A DNA stretch of 45,257 bases. It comes from Gemmiger sp. (GTDB taxonomy: Bacteria; Bacillota; Clostridia; Oscillospirales; Ruminococcaceae). This document shows positions 15,729 through 23,938 of the stretch, piece after piece (within the stretch, counting starts at the first letter, position 1; every line of letters starts with the position of its first letter). The notes beneath the pieces are model-generated. The model was not told where the DNA came from and searched no databases. It saw only the letters and a program-made list of their open reading frames with translations. The stretch is taken from positions 1 through 45,257 of the forward strand of contig JAQUSS010000006.1 of the NCBI GenBank assembly GCA_028710135.1, written 5' to 3'. The position numbers and the translations under genes were made by a program.

Positions 15729-17108
15729 ATGAAACAAACACAAAAAGCCCTGGCAATTTTCATGAGCACCGCTATGGTGGGCGGTGTGCTGGCCGGTTGC
15801 GGCCAGAGCGCCAGCACGGCGGCACCCAGCAGCGATGCTGCACAAAGCACCACCACGCAGCAGGACCCCGCCCCGGCGGGCGAAAAAATTGAGATTACCT
15901 ACTGGGACCAAAACGCCAGTGAAACCCGCACCGCCCTCTACAACCACCTGATTGAAGGGTTTGAAAAAGAAAACCCCGATATCAAGGTGAACCTGGTGCC
16001 TATCCCGGCGGCAGATGCCAAGGCCAAGTACGATGTGGCCATACAGTCCAACACGGCACCCGATTGCGGCGGCGTATCCCAATACTGGATGAGCGATTTT
16101 ATTGTGCAGGATGCACTGGTGCCGCTGGACGATTACATTAGCAATTGGGCCAACGCGGGGGATATGCTGGAGATGTACCAGCAATCCATCCGGGATATGG
16201 CACCCGATGGCAACACCTACGCGCTGGCGTTCAGCGTTACGCTGCCCACCGTATGGGTGAACAACCAGCTTGTGGCGGATGCCGGTGCCGAGATGCCCAA
16301 AGATTGGCTGGAGGTATGCAGCCTGGCCAAAACCCTGACCGATACCACCAAGGGCCAGTACGGCTTTTCCATCCGGGGCGGGGCAGGTTCCTCCCAGCAG
16401 TTTGAGCAGATGATGTATATGCACTCGGGCGAGGCAAAAATGTTTGACGAGGCGGGCAACTCCACCGCCAACGACCCTGCCCACGTAGAGCTGCTTGAGC
16501 AATTTGCCGATTTGTACATGAACGCCACCCCCGAATCGGACTTGACCAACGGCTATGCCGAGATGGTTGCCGCCTTTGATTCCGGCACAGCCGCCATGAT
16601 TTTCCACAACCTTGGCTCCTACGGGGAACACAAAAAGACCCTGGGCGATGGCAACTTTACCGCCATCACCACCTTGGAATCTAAGCAGGGCACCCAGGCC
16701 ATTGTATCCAACGGCGCAACCTGCAACACAGTGTTTAAAGATTCTAAAAACCCCGAAGCCGCCTTTCGCTGGATTTCCTACCTGAATGAGCATGAGGCTT
16801 GCAGCTATTTTAACGAGCAGATTGGCCAGATCCCTTGCAACCAGCAGGCGCTCAAGGATAGCTGGGTCGAGGGGGTTTCCCACATGAAAAATGCGGCCGA
16901 TTCCATCCTTTCGGAAAAATGCACCCTGATTACCCTGCCCATCAACGTTACCGGTTACTACGACCTGCACAACAACCAGCTGGTGCAAGGGTTCCAGCAG
17001 GTGCTGCTGGGCGAAATTAGCGCACAGGATTACCTGGATGGCTGGGCAGCCTCGATGACGCAGCTCAAAAAAGAGTACGACGATTACCTAAAATCAATGG
17101 ACAAATAA
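15729..17108 (+). CDS. Extracellular solute-binding lipoprotein (sugar SBP)
   Basis: A 459-residue family 1 solute-binding protein. A lipoprotein signal peptide (residues 1-23) ends in the lipobox LAGC, followed by a Ser/Thr/Ala-rich linker. The domain starts at IEITYWDQNASETRTALYNHLIEGFEKENPDIKVNLVP. AAGGAGAG precedes the ATG. It captures the substrate of the two permeases outside the cell. A hairpin 20 bases after its stop may stabilise or end the transporter mRNA before the hydrolase genes. Confidence 0.92.
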   Translation: MKQTQKALAIFMSTAMVGGVLAGCGQSASTAAPSSDAAQSTTTQQDPAPAGEKIEITYWDQNASETRTALYNHLIEGFEKENPDIKVNLVPIPAADAKAKYDVAIQSNTAPDCGGVSQYWMSDFIVQDALVPLDDYISNWANAGDMLEMYQQSIRDMAPDGNTYALAFSVTLPTVWVNNQLVADAGAEMPKDWLEVCSLAKTLTDTTKGQYGFSIRGGAGSSQQFEQMMYMHSGEAKMFDEAGNSTANDPAHVELLEQFADLYMNATPESDLTNGYAEMVAAFDSGTAAMIFHNLGSYGEHKKTLGDGNFTAITTLESKQGTQAIVSNGATCNTVFKDSKNPEAAFRWISYLNEHEACSYFNEQIGQIPCNQQALKDSWVEGVSHMKNAADSILSEKCTLITLPINVTGYYDLHNNQLVQGFQQVLLGEISAQDYLDGWAASMTQLKKEYDDYLKSMDK

Positions 17109-17127
17109 CCCCCGGCACTTTAAAATT

Positions 17128-17187
17128 AAAAAAGCAGGCAGATGAACCGGGGCCATGGTGCCGCAGTGCGTTATCTGCCTGCTTTTT
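17128..17187 (+). terminator. Intra-cluster terminator after the binding-protein gene
   Basis: AAAAAGCAGGCAGAT pairs perfectly with ATCTGCCTGCTTTTT around a 29-base GC-rich loop and ends in TTTTT. It lies between the transporter genes and the sulfatase gene. Partial readthrough would give more transporter than enzyme. Confidence 0.75.
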
Positions 17188-17227
17188 GTGGAAAACCACG
17201 CGGCAGCGCAAGCAGAAAGGGAACACG

Positions 17228-18571
17228 ATGCAGACAAACAAAAATGTGATTGTTTTTTTTACCGACCAACAGCGTTACGATACCACCGGGGTGCATGGCA
17301 ACCCGGATGGCTTGACCCCCAACTTTGACCGTATGGCCCTGGAGGGGACGTTTGTACAGAAGGCATTTACCCCCCAGCCGGTGTGCGGCCCGGCCCGCGC
17401 TTGCCTGCAAACGGGGCAGTATGCCACCACGCTGGGCAACTACCGCAATGCCATACCCCTTGCGCAGGAGCATAAAACCATGGCACATTATTTTAACGCG
17501 GCAGGCTACGATACCGCGTATATTGGCAAGTGGCACCTGGGTAGCACCCGCCTGGCCGTGCCCCGGCAGGAGCGGGGCGAGTATGCCGATTGGTTGGGCG
17601 CGGGCGCGCTGGAGGCAAGCTCCCGCCCGTACGATACTGTGGTGTACGATAACGACGACCACGCTGTAAAGCTGCCCGGTAACCGGATGGATGCCCTGAC
17701 CGATGCCGCCATCCGCTACCTGGACCACCACCAAAAGCAGCCGTTTTTCTTGTTTTTATCTTTTTTGGAACCGCATTTCCAAAATTCGAACGATAGCTTC
17801 CCGGCACCCCGCTCGATGAAGCCCATCACCAACCCCTACACCCCGCCCGATTTAAACGCACTGCACGGCACCGCACACCAGCACCTGCCGGGGTACTATG
17901 CCATGGTAAACCGGCTTGACCAATGCCTGGGCCGTGTGCAGGATGCGCTAAAAAGCCTGGGGATGGAGGAGGATACCATCCTGCTGTTCACCACCGACCA
18001 TGGCTGCCACTTTAAAACCCGCAATGCCGAATACAAACGCTCCTGCCACGAAAGCTCGATTCGGCTGCCGATGGCGTTTACGGGCGGGCCCTTTACGGGG
18101 GGCGGCACCGTGCGGGAGCTGGTAAGCCTTGTGGACGTTGCCCCCACCCTTTTGGATGCCTGCGGCATTGCGGTGCCGCCCGAAATGCAAGGCAACTCGC
18201 TGATGCCGCTGCTGCGCCGCCAGCCGGGTGCCTGGCCGCAAACCGCCTTTGTACAAATCAGCGAGGCGGAGGTGGGCAGGGCCATCCGCACCCAGCGATG
18301 GAAATATGCGGTGGCCGCCCCCGATAAAGACCCCATTGCCGACCCGGATTCTGACCATTACCGGGAAACCGCCCTCTACGATTTGGAGGAGGACCCCTAC
18401 GAGTTGGATAACCTGGTGGGCTTACCCTCCCACCGGGGGGTAAGCGATGTTTTAAAGGCAAAGCTGCTGGCCCGCATTGCTGAAATTGAGGGCAAGCACC
18501 CGGTTATTGAAAATGCGCCCGAGCGCCCCTGCGGCCAACGCCGGGTTTTTGCGGGCGAAGAAAATTTATGA
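17228..18571 (+). CDS. Sulfatase (alkaline phosphatase superfamily)
   Basis: A cytosolic 447-residue type I sulfatase. The maturation motif C-x-P-x-R is seen as PVCGPARACLQTG with Cys53, the residue converted to formylglycine; the enzyme therefore needs an anaerobic sulfatase-maturating enzyme, not encoded in this window. Other family blocks are FFTDQQRYD (metal Asp), GKWHLG (about 102-107) and TTDHG (metal Asp-His, about 256-260). No signal peptide is present, so it acts on imported oligosaccharides. AAAGGG precedes ATG 17228; the ORF track's start at 17186 lies in the terminator. It is followed by the glycosidase gene with a 30-bp gap. Confidence 0.93.
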   Translation: MQTNKNVIVFFTDQQRYDTTGVHGNPDGLTPNFDRMALEGTFVQKAFTPQPVCGPARACLQTGQYATTLGNYRNAIPLAQEHKTMAHYFNAAGYDTAYIGKWHLGSTRLAVPRQERGEYADWLGAGALEASSRPYDTVVYDNDDHAVKLPGNRMDALTDAAIRYLDHHQKQPFFLFLSFLEPHFQNSNDSFPAPRSMKPITNPYTPPDLNALHGTAHQHLPGYYAMVNRLDQCLGRVQDALKSLGMEEDTILLFTTDHGCHFKTRNAEYKRSCHESSIRLPMAFTGGPFTGGGTVRELVSLVDVAPTLLDACGIAVPPEMQGNSLMPLLRRQPGAWPQTAFVQISEAEVGRAIRTQRWKYAVAAPDKDPIADPDSDHYRETALYDLEEDPYELDNLVGLPSHRGVSDVLKAKLLARIAEIEGKHPVIENAPERPCGQRRVFAGEENL

Positions 18572-18601
18572 GGAATTTTATAAAGAAAGGCGCGGCATAC
18601 C

Positions 18602-21600
18602 ATGCAGCAAGATAACAAGCTAAAGCACGGCATCCAGCCGTTTTGGTTTTGGAACGGTGCCATGGAGGAAGGCGAGATGCGCCGCCAAATCCTGGCGATG
18701 AAGGCACAAGGGCTGACCGGGTTTTTTATCCACCCGCGCCAGGGGCTGGAGATACCCTACCTTTCCAAAACGTTTTTCGAAAAGGTACAGCTTGCCGTGG
18801 CGGTGGCCAAGGAATGCGGCATGGAGGTGTGGCTGTACGATGAGTTCCCCTACCCCAGCGGCATCAGCGGGGGCAAGGTGACGCTGGCCCACCCCGAGTA
18901 CGCCTGCACCGAGCTGATAAAAACCTGTGCCGATTACAGCGGCGGCCAAACGGCCCGCCTGTATGCCCCGTGGGGCAAGGTGCTATCGGCCCGCGCCTAC
19001 CGGGTGGAGGATGGCCGCTGCCGGTGGGATAGCTACCTGGATTTAAAAGACCTGGTGGGCAGCGGCTACCAGCAGGATGTTTTTCAGTTTAGCGGGCTGA
19101 CAAAATACAACAAAAAGCGGTATTTCCAGGGGGAGCTTGCCCAGTATTTGTACTGGCAGGTGCCGCAGGGGCAATGGCGGGTGTACCTTTACACCGAAGC
19201 CGTGATGAAAAACTTTAAATACTTTGAGGAATTTATTGACCCCCTCAACCCGGCGGCGGTGCGGTACTTCCTGGAAACGACCCACGAGCAGTACAAGCAC
19301 TACGTGGGGGCAGAGTTTGGGAAAACCATCCGGGGCATTTTTACCGATGAGGTCACCGCGTTCCCGCCGTTCCACCCATGGTCCCGCTTGCTGCCCGGGC
19401 TGGTGCAGGCCGATACCGGGCTGGATTTGACCGAGTATCTGCCCGCTTTATCCGAAGATATGGGCGAAATTACGGCAAAAATACGCTATGCCTACTGGAA
19501 CGCCGCCACCGAGCAATTTATCAAAAGCTGGGATCAACAGGTTTACGGCTGGTGCGAACAAAATAACCTGTTGTACGTTGGCGAAAAACCAATTTTGCGC
19601 AGCAAGCAGCTTGCCTACACCCATGTGCCGGGCATTGATGCAGGCCACCAAAAATTTGAGAGCCGGGCCGTGCTTGCGGCAAACAAGTACCGTGCCAACG
19701 GCAAAATCGCCTCCTCGGCGGCGCATTTTTACAAAAAACCGGCGGCCCTGTGCGAGGCATTCCACAGCATTGGCTGGGGGATGACCCTACAGGATGCCAA
19801 ATGGATTTTTGATTGGCTGACCGTGATGGGGGTGGATTGGTTTGTGACCCACGGTGCCTACTACACCACCGATGCCCTAAAAAAGCACGATGCGCCACCC
19901 TCCGGCTTTTACCAGATGCCCTGGTGGCAAAACACCCACCAGCTTAGTGGCTATGTGCGGCAGCTTAACAACTTTTTGACCCAAAACCGGCGCAGGGTAT
20001 CGGTGCTGCTGCTAGACCCCATCACCAGCACCTGGACGGAAACCGACGCGGCCCTTGCGCGCCTAAACCAGGATTTTGCCGATTTTCAAAACCAACTGTT
20101 GCGCGCCGGGGTGGATTATTATATTATGGACCCACAGCTATTTGCACAGGGCACCGTATCCACCCAGGGGGGCAGGGCTTGCTACCATAACGGCGAGGAT
20201 GCCTTTGAAATTGTGGTGCTGCCGTTTATGACCAACCTGGAACCCTGCGCCGTAAACAAGCTGCAAGAATATGCGGCGGCGGGCGGGCAGGTGTTGGCCG
20301 CCGCCACCCTGCCCTACCGGAATGTGGCGGGCCTGGCCTACGAAAGCTGGGTTGCCGCCGCGTTTGGGGTGGCGCCCGCCGCGGCCTGCCGCGCCTATTT
20401 TGCCCCGGCAAGCCCCAACACCCAGCCCCCCCTGCAGCCCCAAAAGCAGCCGGATGCCCAGCCGGGCAACTGCCGCTTTGTGGCCGATTGGCAGCAGGCG
20501 GTAACGGCCCTTGCCCAGATGGAACAACCCCTGCGCAAATGGCAGGTGCGTGCGGATGCGGGCGATTTATTGCAGGTGCAAAGCACCGGGCCGGATGGCA
20601 CCGAAAAACTGTTTTTAACCAACCTGGCCCCGCAGCGCTGCACGGCCGAGATTTGCTTGGGAGGCAAGCGTATAAAGCGCTGCCTTGCCGGGGGCGAATC
20701 TCTATTTTTGAGCGAGGAAACGCTGCTGGAACCGCCGGTGGCCTACCCGCTGCTAACGCTGGATACCGCCGAAATTTTGCCCTGCCGCGCATTATCCCCC
20801 AACGCGCTGCGCCTTGGCCGGTGGCAGCTACACCTGCCGGACGGCCAAACCGCCCCGGCGGAAACCTTCCCCTTAATTGACCAGTTTGAGGCTGCGGGCA
20901 TCAAAATTGCGGTTTGCCAAAAAGATTTCTTTGGTTGCCCCAAGGAGCTTGCCTTCCCGCCGGTAACGGCGCGGTATACCTGCTACTTTGAAAATACCCT
21001 GCCGCACGGCACCAAGGTGCTGCTGGTGATGGAGCCGGGCACCCTGTTGGGGGATTGGCAGCTCCGCCTTGGCGGCAGGGAATACGGCCCGGCGGATTTT
21101 GCAACCACCCCCGTTTACCTGCCCAGCAACCTGGCCCTGGATGTAACCGAGGCCCTTTGCCCGGGGCAAAATTGCCTGGAGCTATGCCTAAGTGCCGAAA
21201 AAAGTTTTGGCGGCATCCGCAACCCGCTCTACCTGTGTGGGCGGTTTGGGGTGGCGCTGGGGGCAAACGGCCCGGTGCTGGGGCCTGCCAAGGCCCAGGG
21301 GCCAATGGCGGGGCTTGCTGCCTGCGGCCTGCCCTACTACGCGGGCACAGCCGAATTTACCAAGCAGATTCCGCCGCCGCTTCGGCAGCAGGCGCTGCAA
21401 AGCGGTGGGCTGCGCGTTTGCGTGGGGGACGAACATTTCCACCAGGCGCTGCGGCTGAAGGTAGGCGGGGCCGAAATTGGCACCTGTGCCTTTGCGCCCT
21501 ACGCTTTTACGGTGCCTGCCGCTGCCCTGCAAACCGCCGATACCCTTACCATGGCGGTGGATACCGCCCTGGAACGCCTGTTTGAAGGCGAATATTTTGA

Positions 21601-21655
21601 GGAAACCGCCCACGAATACCGTGGGGTGGAAACCGAACCCATGGCCACAATTTAA
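18602..21655 (+). CDS. GH106-like glycosyl hydrolase (putative alpha-L-rhamnosidase family)
   Basis: A large 1017-residue cytosolic protein. The N-terminus FWFWNGAMEEGEMRRQILAMKAQGLTGFFIHPRQGL and the motif WLYDEFPYPSGISGGKV (about 80-96) are typical of GH106-related barrel proteins. The conserved acidic stretch IRGIFTDEVTAFPPF (about 241-255) probably holds catalytic residues. The C-terminal ~350 residues look like beta-sandwich/jelly-roll domains (ECL-type repeats NLALDVTEALCPGQNCLELCL). No signal peptide is visible. It lies between a sulfatase and an SGNH esterase, so the three probably dismantle one decorated glycan. The exact linkage cleaved is unknown. Confidence 0.82.
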   Translation: MQQDNKLKHGIQPFWFWNGAMEEGEMRRQILAMKAQGLTGFFIHPRQGLEIPYLSKTFFEKVQLAVAVAKECGMEVWLYDEFPYPSGISGGKVTLAHPEYACTELIKTCADYSGGQTARLYAPWGKVLSARAYRVEDGRCRWDSYLDLKDLVGSGYQQDVFQFSGLTKYNKKRYFQGELAQYLYWQVPQGQWRVYLYTEAVMKNFKYFEEFIDPLNPAAVRYFLETTHEQYKHYVGAEFGKTIRGIFTDEVTAFPPFHPWSRLLPGLVQADTGLDLTEYLPALSEDMGEITAKIRYAYWNAATEQFIKSWDQQVYGWCEQNNLLYVGEKPILRSKQLAYTHVPGIDAGHQKFESRAVLAANKYRANGKIASSAAHFYKKPAALCEAFHSIGWGMTLQDAKWIFDWLTVMGVDWFVTHGAYYTTDALKKHDAPPSGFYQMPWWQNTHQLSGYVRQLNNFLTQNRRRVSVLLLDPITSTWTETDAALARLNQDFADFQNQLLRAGVDYYIMDPQLFAQGTVSTQGGRACYHNGEDAFEIVVLPFMTNLEPCAVNKLQEYAAAGGQVLAAATLPYRNVAGLAYESWVAAAFGVAPAAACRAYFAPASPNTQPPLQPQKQPDAQPGNCRFVADWQQAVTALAQMEQPLRKWQVRADAGDLLQVQSTGPDGTEKLFLTNLAPQRCTAEICLGGKRIKRCLAGGESLFLSEETLLEPPVAYPLLTLDTAEILPCRALSPNALRLGRWQLHLPDGQTAPAETFPLIDQFEAAGIKIAVCQKDFFGCPKELAFPPVTARYTCYFENTLPHGTKVLLVMEPGTLLGDWQLRLGGREYGPADFATTPVYLPSNLALDVTEALCPGQNCLELCLSAEKSFGGIRNPLYLCGRFGVALGANGPVLGPAKAQGPMAGLAACGLPYYAGTAEFTKQIPPPLRQQALQSGGLRVCVGDEHFHQALRLKVGGAEIGTCAFAPYAFTVPAAALQTADTLTMAVDTALERLFEGEYFEETAHEYRGVETEPMATI

Positions 21656-21674
21656 AAAGGGGGCCGTTTGGCTT

Positions 21675-22454
21675 ATGGAAAAAACAATACGCTGGTGCGC
21701 CATTGGCGATTCCTTCACCTACTTGAACGACCACCGGGACGAGATGGGTTTCCGCGTTCAAAAAGGGTATTTGACCCGCACGCTGGAAAAGCTGAACACC
21801 CCGGTGGAACTGATTAATTTGGGGATCAATGGTTCCACCACCGCCGATTGGCTAAACGCCCCCCTGGCGCAGGCCGAGCTGTACACCATCCTGCTGGGCA
21901 CCAACGATTGGTTCCACGGGGATATCCCGCCCGGCACCAAAGCCGATTACCAAAACGCCCTGCCCGGCACCACGCTGGGCAATTTGGGGCGGCTGGTGCA
22001 GCGCATCCGCGCGCTGTGCGCCACCGCACCCATTTTGGTAATGAACCCGGTGGAACGTGGGGATTTTATCTGCCTGAGCGATTTTACCAACACCGCGCAT
22101 GGCAGCTACCGCCCGGCGGGCGGGGGCACCCTTGCCGCGCTGGCCGAGCAAATTTTGCAGGGGGTAACCGGCCCCGGCGTTGAAACGCTGGATTTACATG
22201 GCCTGTGCGGCTTTACGCCGGGCAATGCCGTGCATTTTAAGCGGGTGCGCCGGGCGGGGGCTATTTGCGAGCTACCCTACCCCCAGTTTGTGGACCTTCC
22301 GTTTGACCCCGTGGCCGACCCCTACCCCTACCCCGAGGCCGCTGTTGCCCTGACCTATGATGGGCTGCACCCCTCCGACGAAGGGTGCGAAATTTTGGCG
22401 GGGCTGCTGGCCGGCCGGCTGAACGAGATTTTGGCGCGCAAAACCAACCCCTAG
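21675..22454 (+). CDS. SGNH/GDSL hydrolase, putative carbohydrate esterase
   Basis: A 259-residue SGNH-fold esterase. Blocks: CAIGDSFTYLND (nucleophile Ser, about residue 13), INLGINGSTT (Gly), LLGTNDWF (Asn) and YDGLHPSDEG near the C-terminus (Asp-x-x-His). ATG 21675 begins 19 bases after the glycosidase stop; the upstream extension in the ORF track is glycosidase sequence in another frame. It is the last gene of the sulfatase-glycosidase-esterase string. Removal of acyl decorations is inferred from context. A strong terminator follows. Confidence 0.87.
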   Translation: MEKTIRWCAIGDSFTYLNDHRDEMGFRVQKGYLTRTLEKLNTPVELINLGINGSTTADWLNAPLAQAELYTILLGTNDWFHGDIPPGTKADYQNALPGTTLGNLGRLVQRIRALCATAPILVMNPVERGDFICLSDFTNTAHGSYRPAGGGTLAALAEQILQGVTGPGVETLDLHGLCGFTPGNAVHFKRVRRAGAICELPYPQFVDLPFDPVADPYPYPEAAVALTYDGLHPSDEGCEILAGLLAGRLNEILARKTNP

Positions 22455-22461
22455 GCATAAC

Positions 22462-22507
22462 AAAAGCGTAAGCTGTGTACCAAAACGGTGCAGCTTACGC
22501 TTTTTTT
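22462..22507 (+). terminator. Terminator of the glycan-degradation operon
   Basis: GCGTAAGCTG and CAGCTTACGC form a perfect 10-bp stem (extended by the flanking A and T runs) with a 15-base loop and TTTTTTT. It lies directly after the SGNH gene. Confidence 0.9.
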
Positions 22508-22580
22508 GCCCCCCAGCTCGCCAGAATAAAACAAAAACAACGGCCCAGCGCTGGATGGTGGGGGCGCAAAGTGGAAAATA

Positions 22581-22610
22581 CTTGACATTATCAAGTTGTT
22601 TTTATATACT
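22581..22610 (+). promoter_or_regulatory. Sigma-A promoter and operator of marR
   Basis: TTGACA (22582-22587) and TATACT (22605-22610) are 17 bp apart, close to consensus. The -35 box lies in the dyad CTTGA-CATTA-TCAAG (22581-22595), a plausible MarR-type site for autorepression. The start codon is 26 bp downstream. Confidence 0.8.
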
Positions 22611-22635
22611 GGAGGTATTGAGAAGGGGTGCCGCC

Positions 22636-23094
22636 ATGCAACAAACGCTTGCCTATTTTGTGACCCTGCTGCGCAAAAATTTTACCGAATATTGTAACCG
22701 CCGCCTGGCAAAGGTGGGGTTAACGCAGGGGCAGCTTTACTTTATTTTGTACATTGGGCGTCACCCGCGCTGCGCCCCCAAGCAGGCCGCGCAGGCCCTA
22801 CAGGTGGATGCCGGGCAGGCCACCCGCACCCTGGCCCGCCTGGTGCAGGATGGCTTTGTGCTGCAAGAAAAGGACGAGAAAGACCGCCGCGCCCACACCC
22901 TGCGGCTAACCGAGCAGGGGCAGGCGGCCTTTGGGTTAAGCCACGCCCTGCTTACCCAGTGGGAGGCAAAGGCGCTGTGCGTGCTTTCGGCCAAGGAGCA
23001 GGCAACCCTGCTGGCGCTGCTGGCCAAGGTGGCCCGGCAGGGCTGGCAGAACGAAGAAAACGAGCCGGGCGAAAAGAACCAACCGGCGCAATAG
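22636..23094 (+). CDS. MarR family transcriptional regulator
   Basis: A 152-residue MarR-type repressor. The winged helix-turn-helix is at about residues 30-95 (LTQGQLYFILYIGRHPRCAPKQAAQALQVDAGQATRTLARLVQDGFV) with the wing KDEKDRRAHTLRLTEQG. GAAGGGG precedes ATG 22636; the 27 upstream codons of the ORF lie in the promoter. A strong promoter with a dyad over the -35 box suggests autorepression. The following gene is a flavodoxin, 273 bases away, probably part of its regulon. Confidence 0.9.
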   Translation: MQQTLAYFVTLLRKNFTEYCNRRLAKVGLTQGQLYFILYIGRHPRCAPKQAAQALQVDAGQATRTLARLVQDGFVLQEKDEKDRRAHTLRLTEQGQAAFGLSHALLTQWEAKALCVLSAKEQATLLALLAKVARQGWQNEENEPGEKNQPAQ

Positions 23095-23367
23095 GGCCAA
23101 TCGGCCCAGCCGGGGCAGTGGGTGCACGGCAACGCGGCCCGGCCCGCAAGGGTACACCCGCAAAAATACCATGGCAAAATACCCCCGCTAAAAAACGGCC
23201 CTTATACCCCGGCCAAACCCCCGCCCCAAACCCGGCGCAACCCCACCTAAAAACAGGTAAAACCCCGTGCACGGGGCACAGGGCGGGGCGGGTATGCCGC
23301 CGCCCTGCTGTGCGGGTTACCACAAACCCCCACCAAAACACCCAAAAACAGAAGGAGAATGAAAACC
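23095..23367. other. 273-bp spacer between marR and flavodoxin, no gene seen
   Basis: GC-rich and C-rich on the plus strand, with no credible ORF, terminator or promoter. It contains local palindromes such as CCCCGTGCACGGGG near 23262. It may be an untranslated region of a marR-flavodoxin transcript. The window's main palindrome family is absent here. Confidence 0.5.
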
Positions 23368-23868
23368 ATGACGTATGCAATTGTTTACAGCAGCCAAACC
23401 GGCAACACGGCACAGCTTGCCGGGGCGCTGAAAGCGGCGCTGCCCGCAAGCAGCCTGGTGTACTGCGGCGCGCCCGATGCCGCCGCCCCCCAAGCCGATT
23501 TTGTTTTTGCAGGCTTTTGGACGGATAGGGGCAACAGCGACCCTGCCGCTACCGAATTTTTAAAAACCCTGCGCGGCAAGCAGGTGTTTTTGTTTGGCAC
23601 GGCGGGCTTTGGCGGCAGCGATGCGTATTTTGCCCAGATACTGCAACAGGTGGAAACGGCGCTTGACCCCTCCAACACGGTGGTGGGGCGCTATATGTGC
23701 CAGGGCAAAATGCCGGCATCGGTGCGGCAGCGCTACCAGGCCATGCAGGCCCAGCAGCCCGAAAAAATGCAGGAAATGATTGAAAATTTTGACCGCGCAC
23801 TCGCCCACCCGGACGAAGCCGACCTGGCCAATTTTGTGCAGGCCGCCACCCCCTTTGCCGCTCAGTAA
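23368..23868 (+). CDS. Flavodoxin family protein, BilS-like
   Basis: A 166-residue flavodoxin-fold protein. The FMN phosphate-binding loop is VYSSQTGNT (about 6-14), with FAGFWTDRGNSD and LFGTAGFGGSDAYF as the other flavin-contact loops. The C-terminal half (GRYMCQGKMPASVRQRYQAM ... IENFDRALAHPDEADL) matches the anaerobe flavodoxins that include BilS, the partner of bilirubin reductase BilR. GGAG lies 10 bases before ATG 23368, which is preferred to ATG 23359. A marR gene precedes it as in bil loci, but no bilR is in this window, so the BilS role is uncertain. Confidence 0.82.
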   Translation: MTYAIVYSSQTGNTAQLAGALKAALPASSLVYCGAPDAAAPQADFVFAGFWTDRGNSDPAATEFLKTLRGKQVFLFGTAGFGGSDAYFAQILQQVETALDPSNTVVGRYMCQGKMPASVRQRYQAMQAQQPEKMQEMIENFDRALAHPDEADLANFVQAATPFAAQ

Positions 23869-23891
23869 AAATACGGAACACGCCAACCAAA

Positions 23892-23926
23892 AACACCCGC
23901 CACATTGCAAAAATGTGGCGGGTGTT
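23892..23926. terminator. Hairpin between convergent flavodoxin and MATE genes
   Basis: AACACCCGCCACATT / AATGTGGCGGGTGTT is a perfect 15-bp stem with a 5-base loop, 23 bases after the flavodoxin stop. The following sequence is only moderately T-rich (GCTGTTTTGC). It lies 12 bases before the end of the convergent MATE gene and can serve both. Confidence 0.75.
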
Positions 23927-23938
23927 GCTGTTTTGCGC

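Noticed and set aside
15639-16988. 449-codon ORF antisense to the solute-binding protein gene
   Set aside because: Shadow of a GC-rich real gene; no ribosome binding site and no family resemblance.
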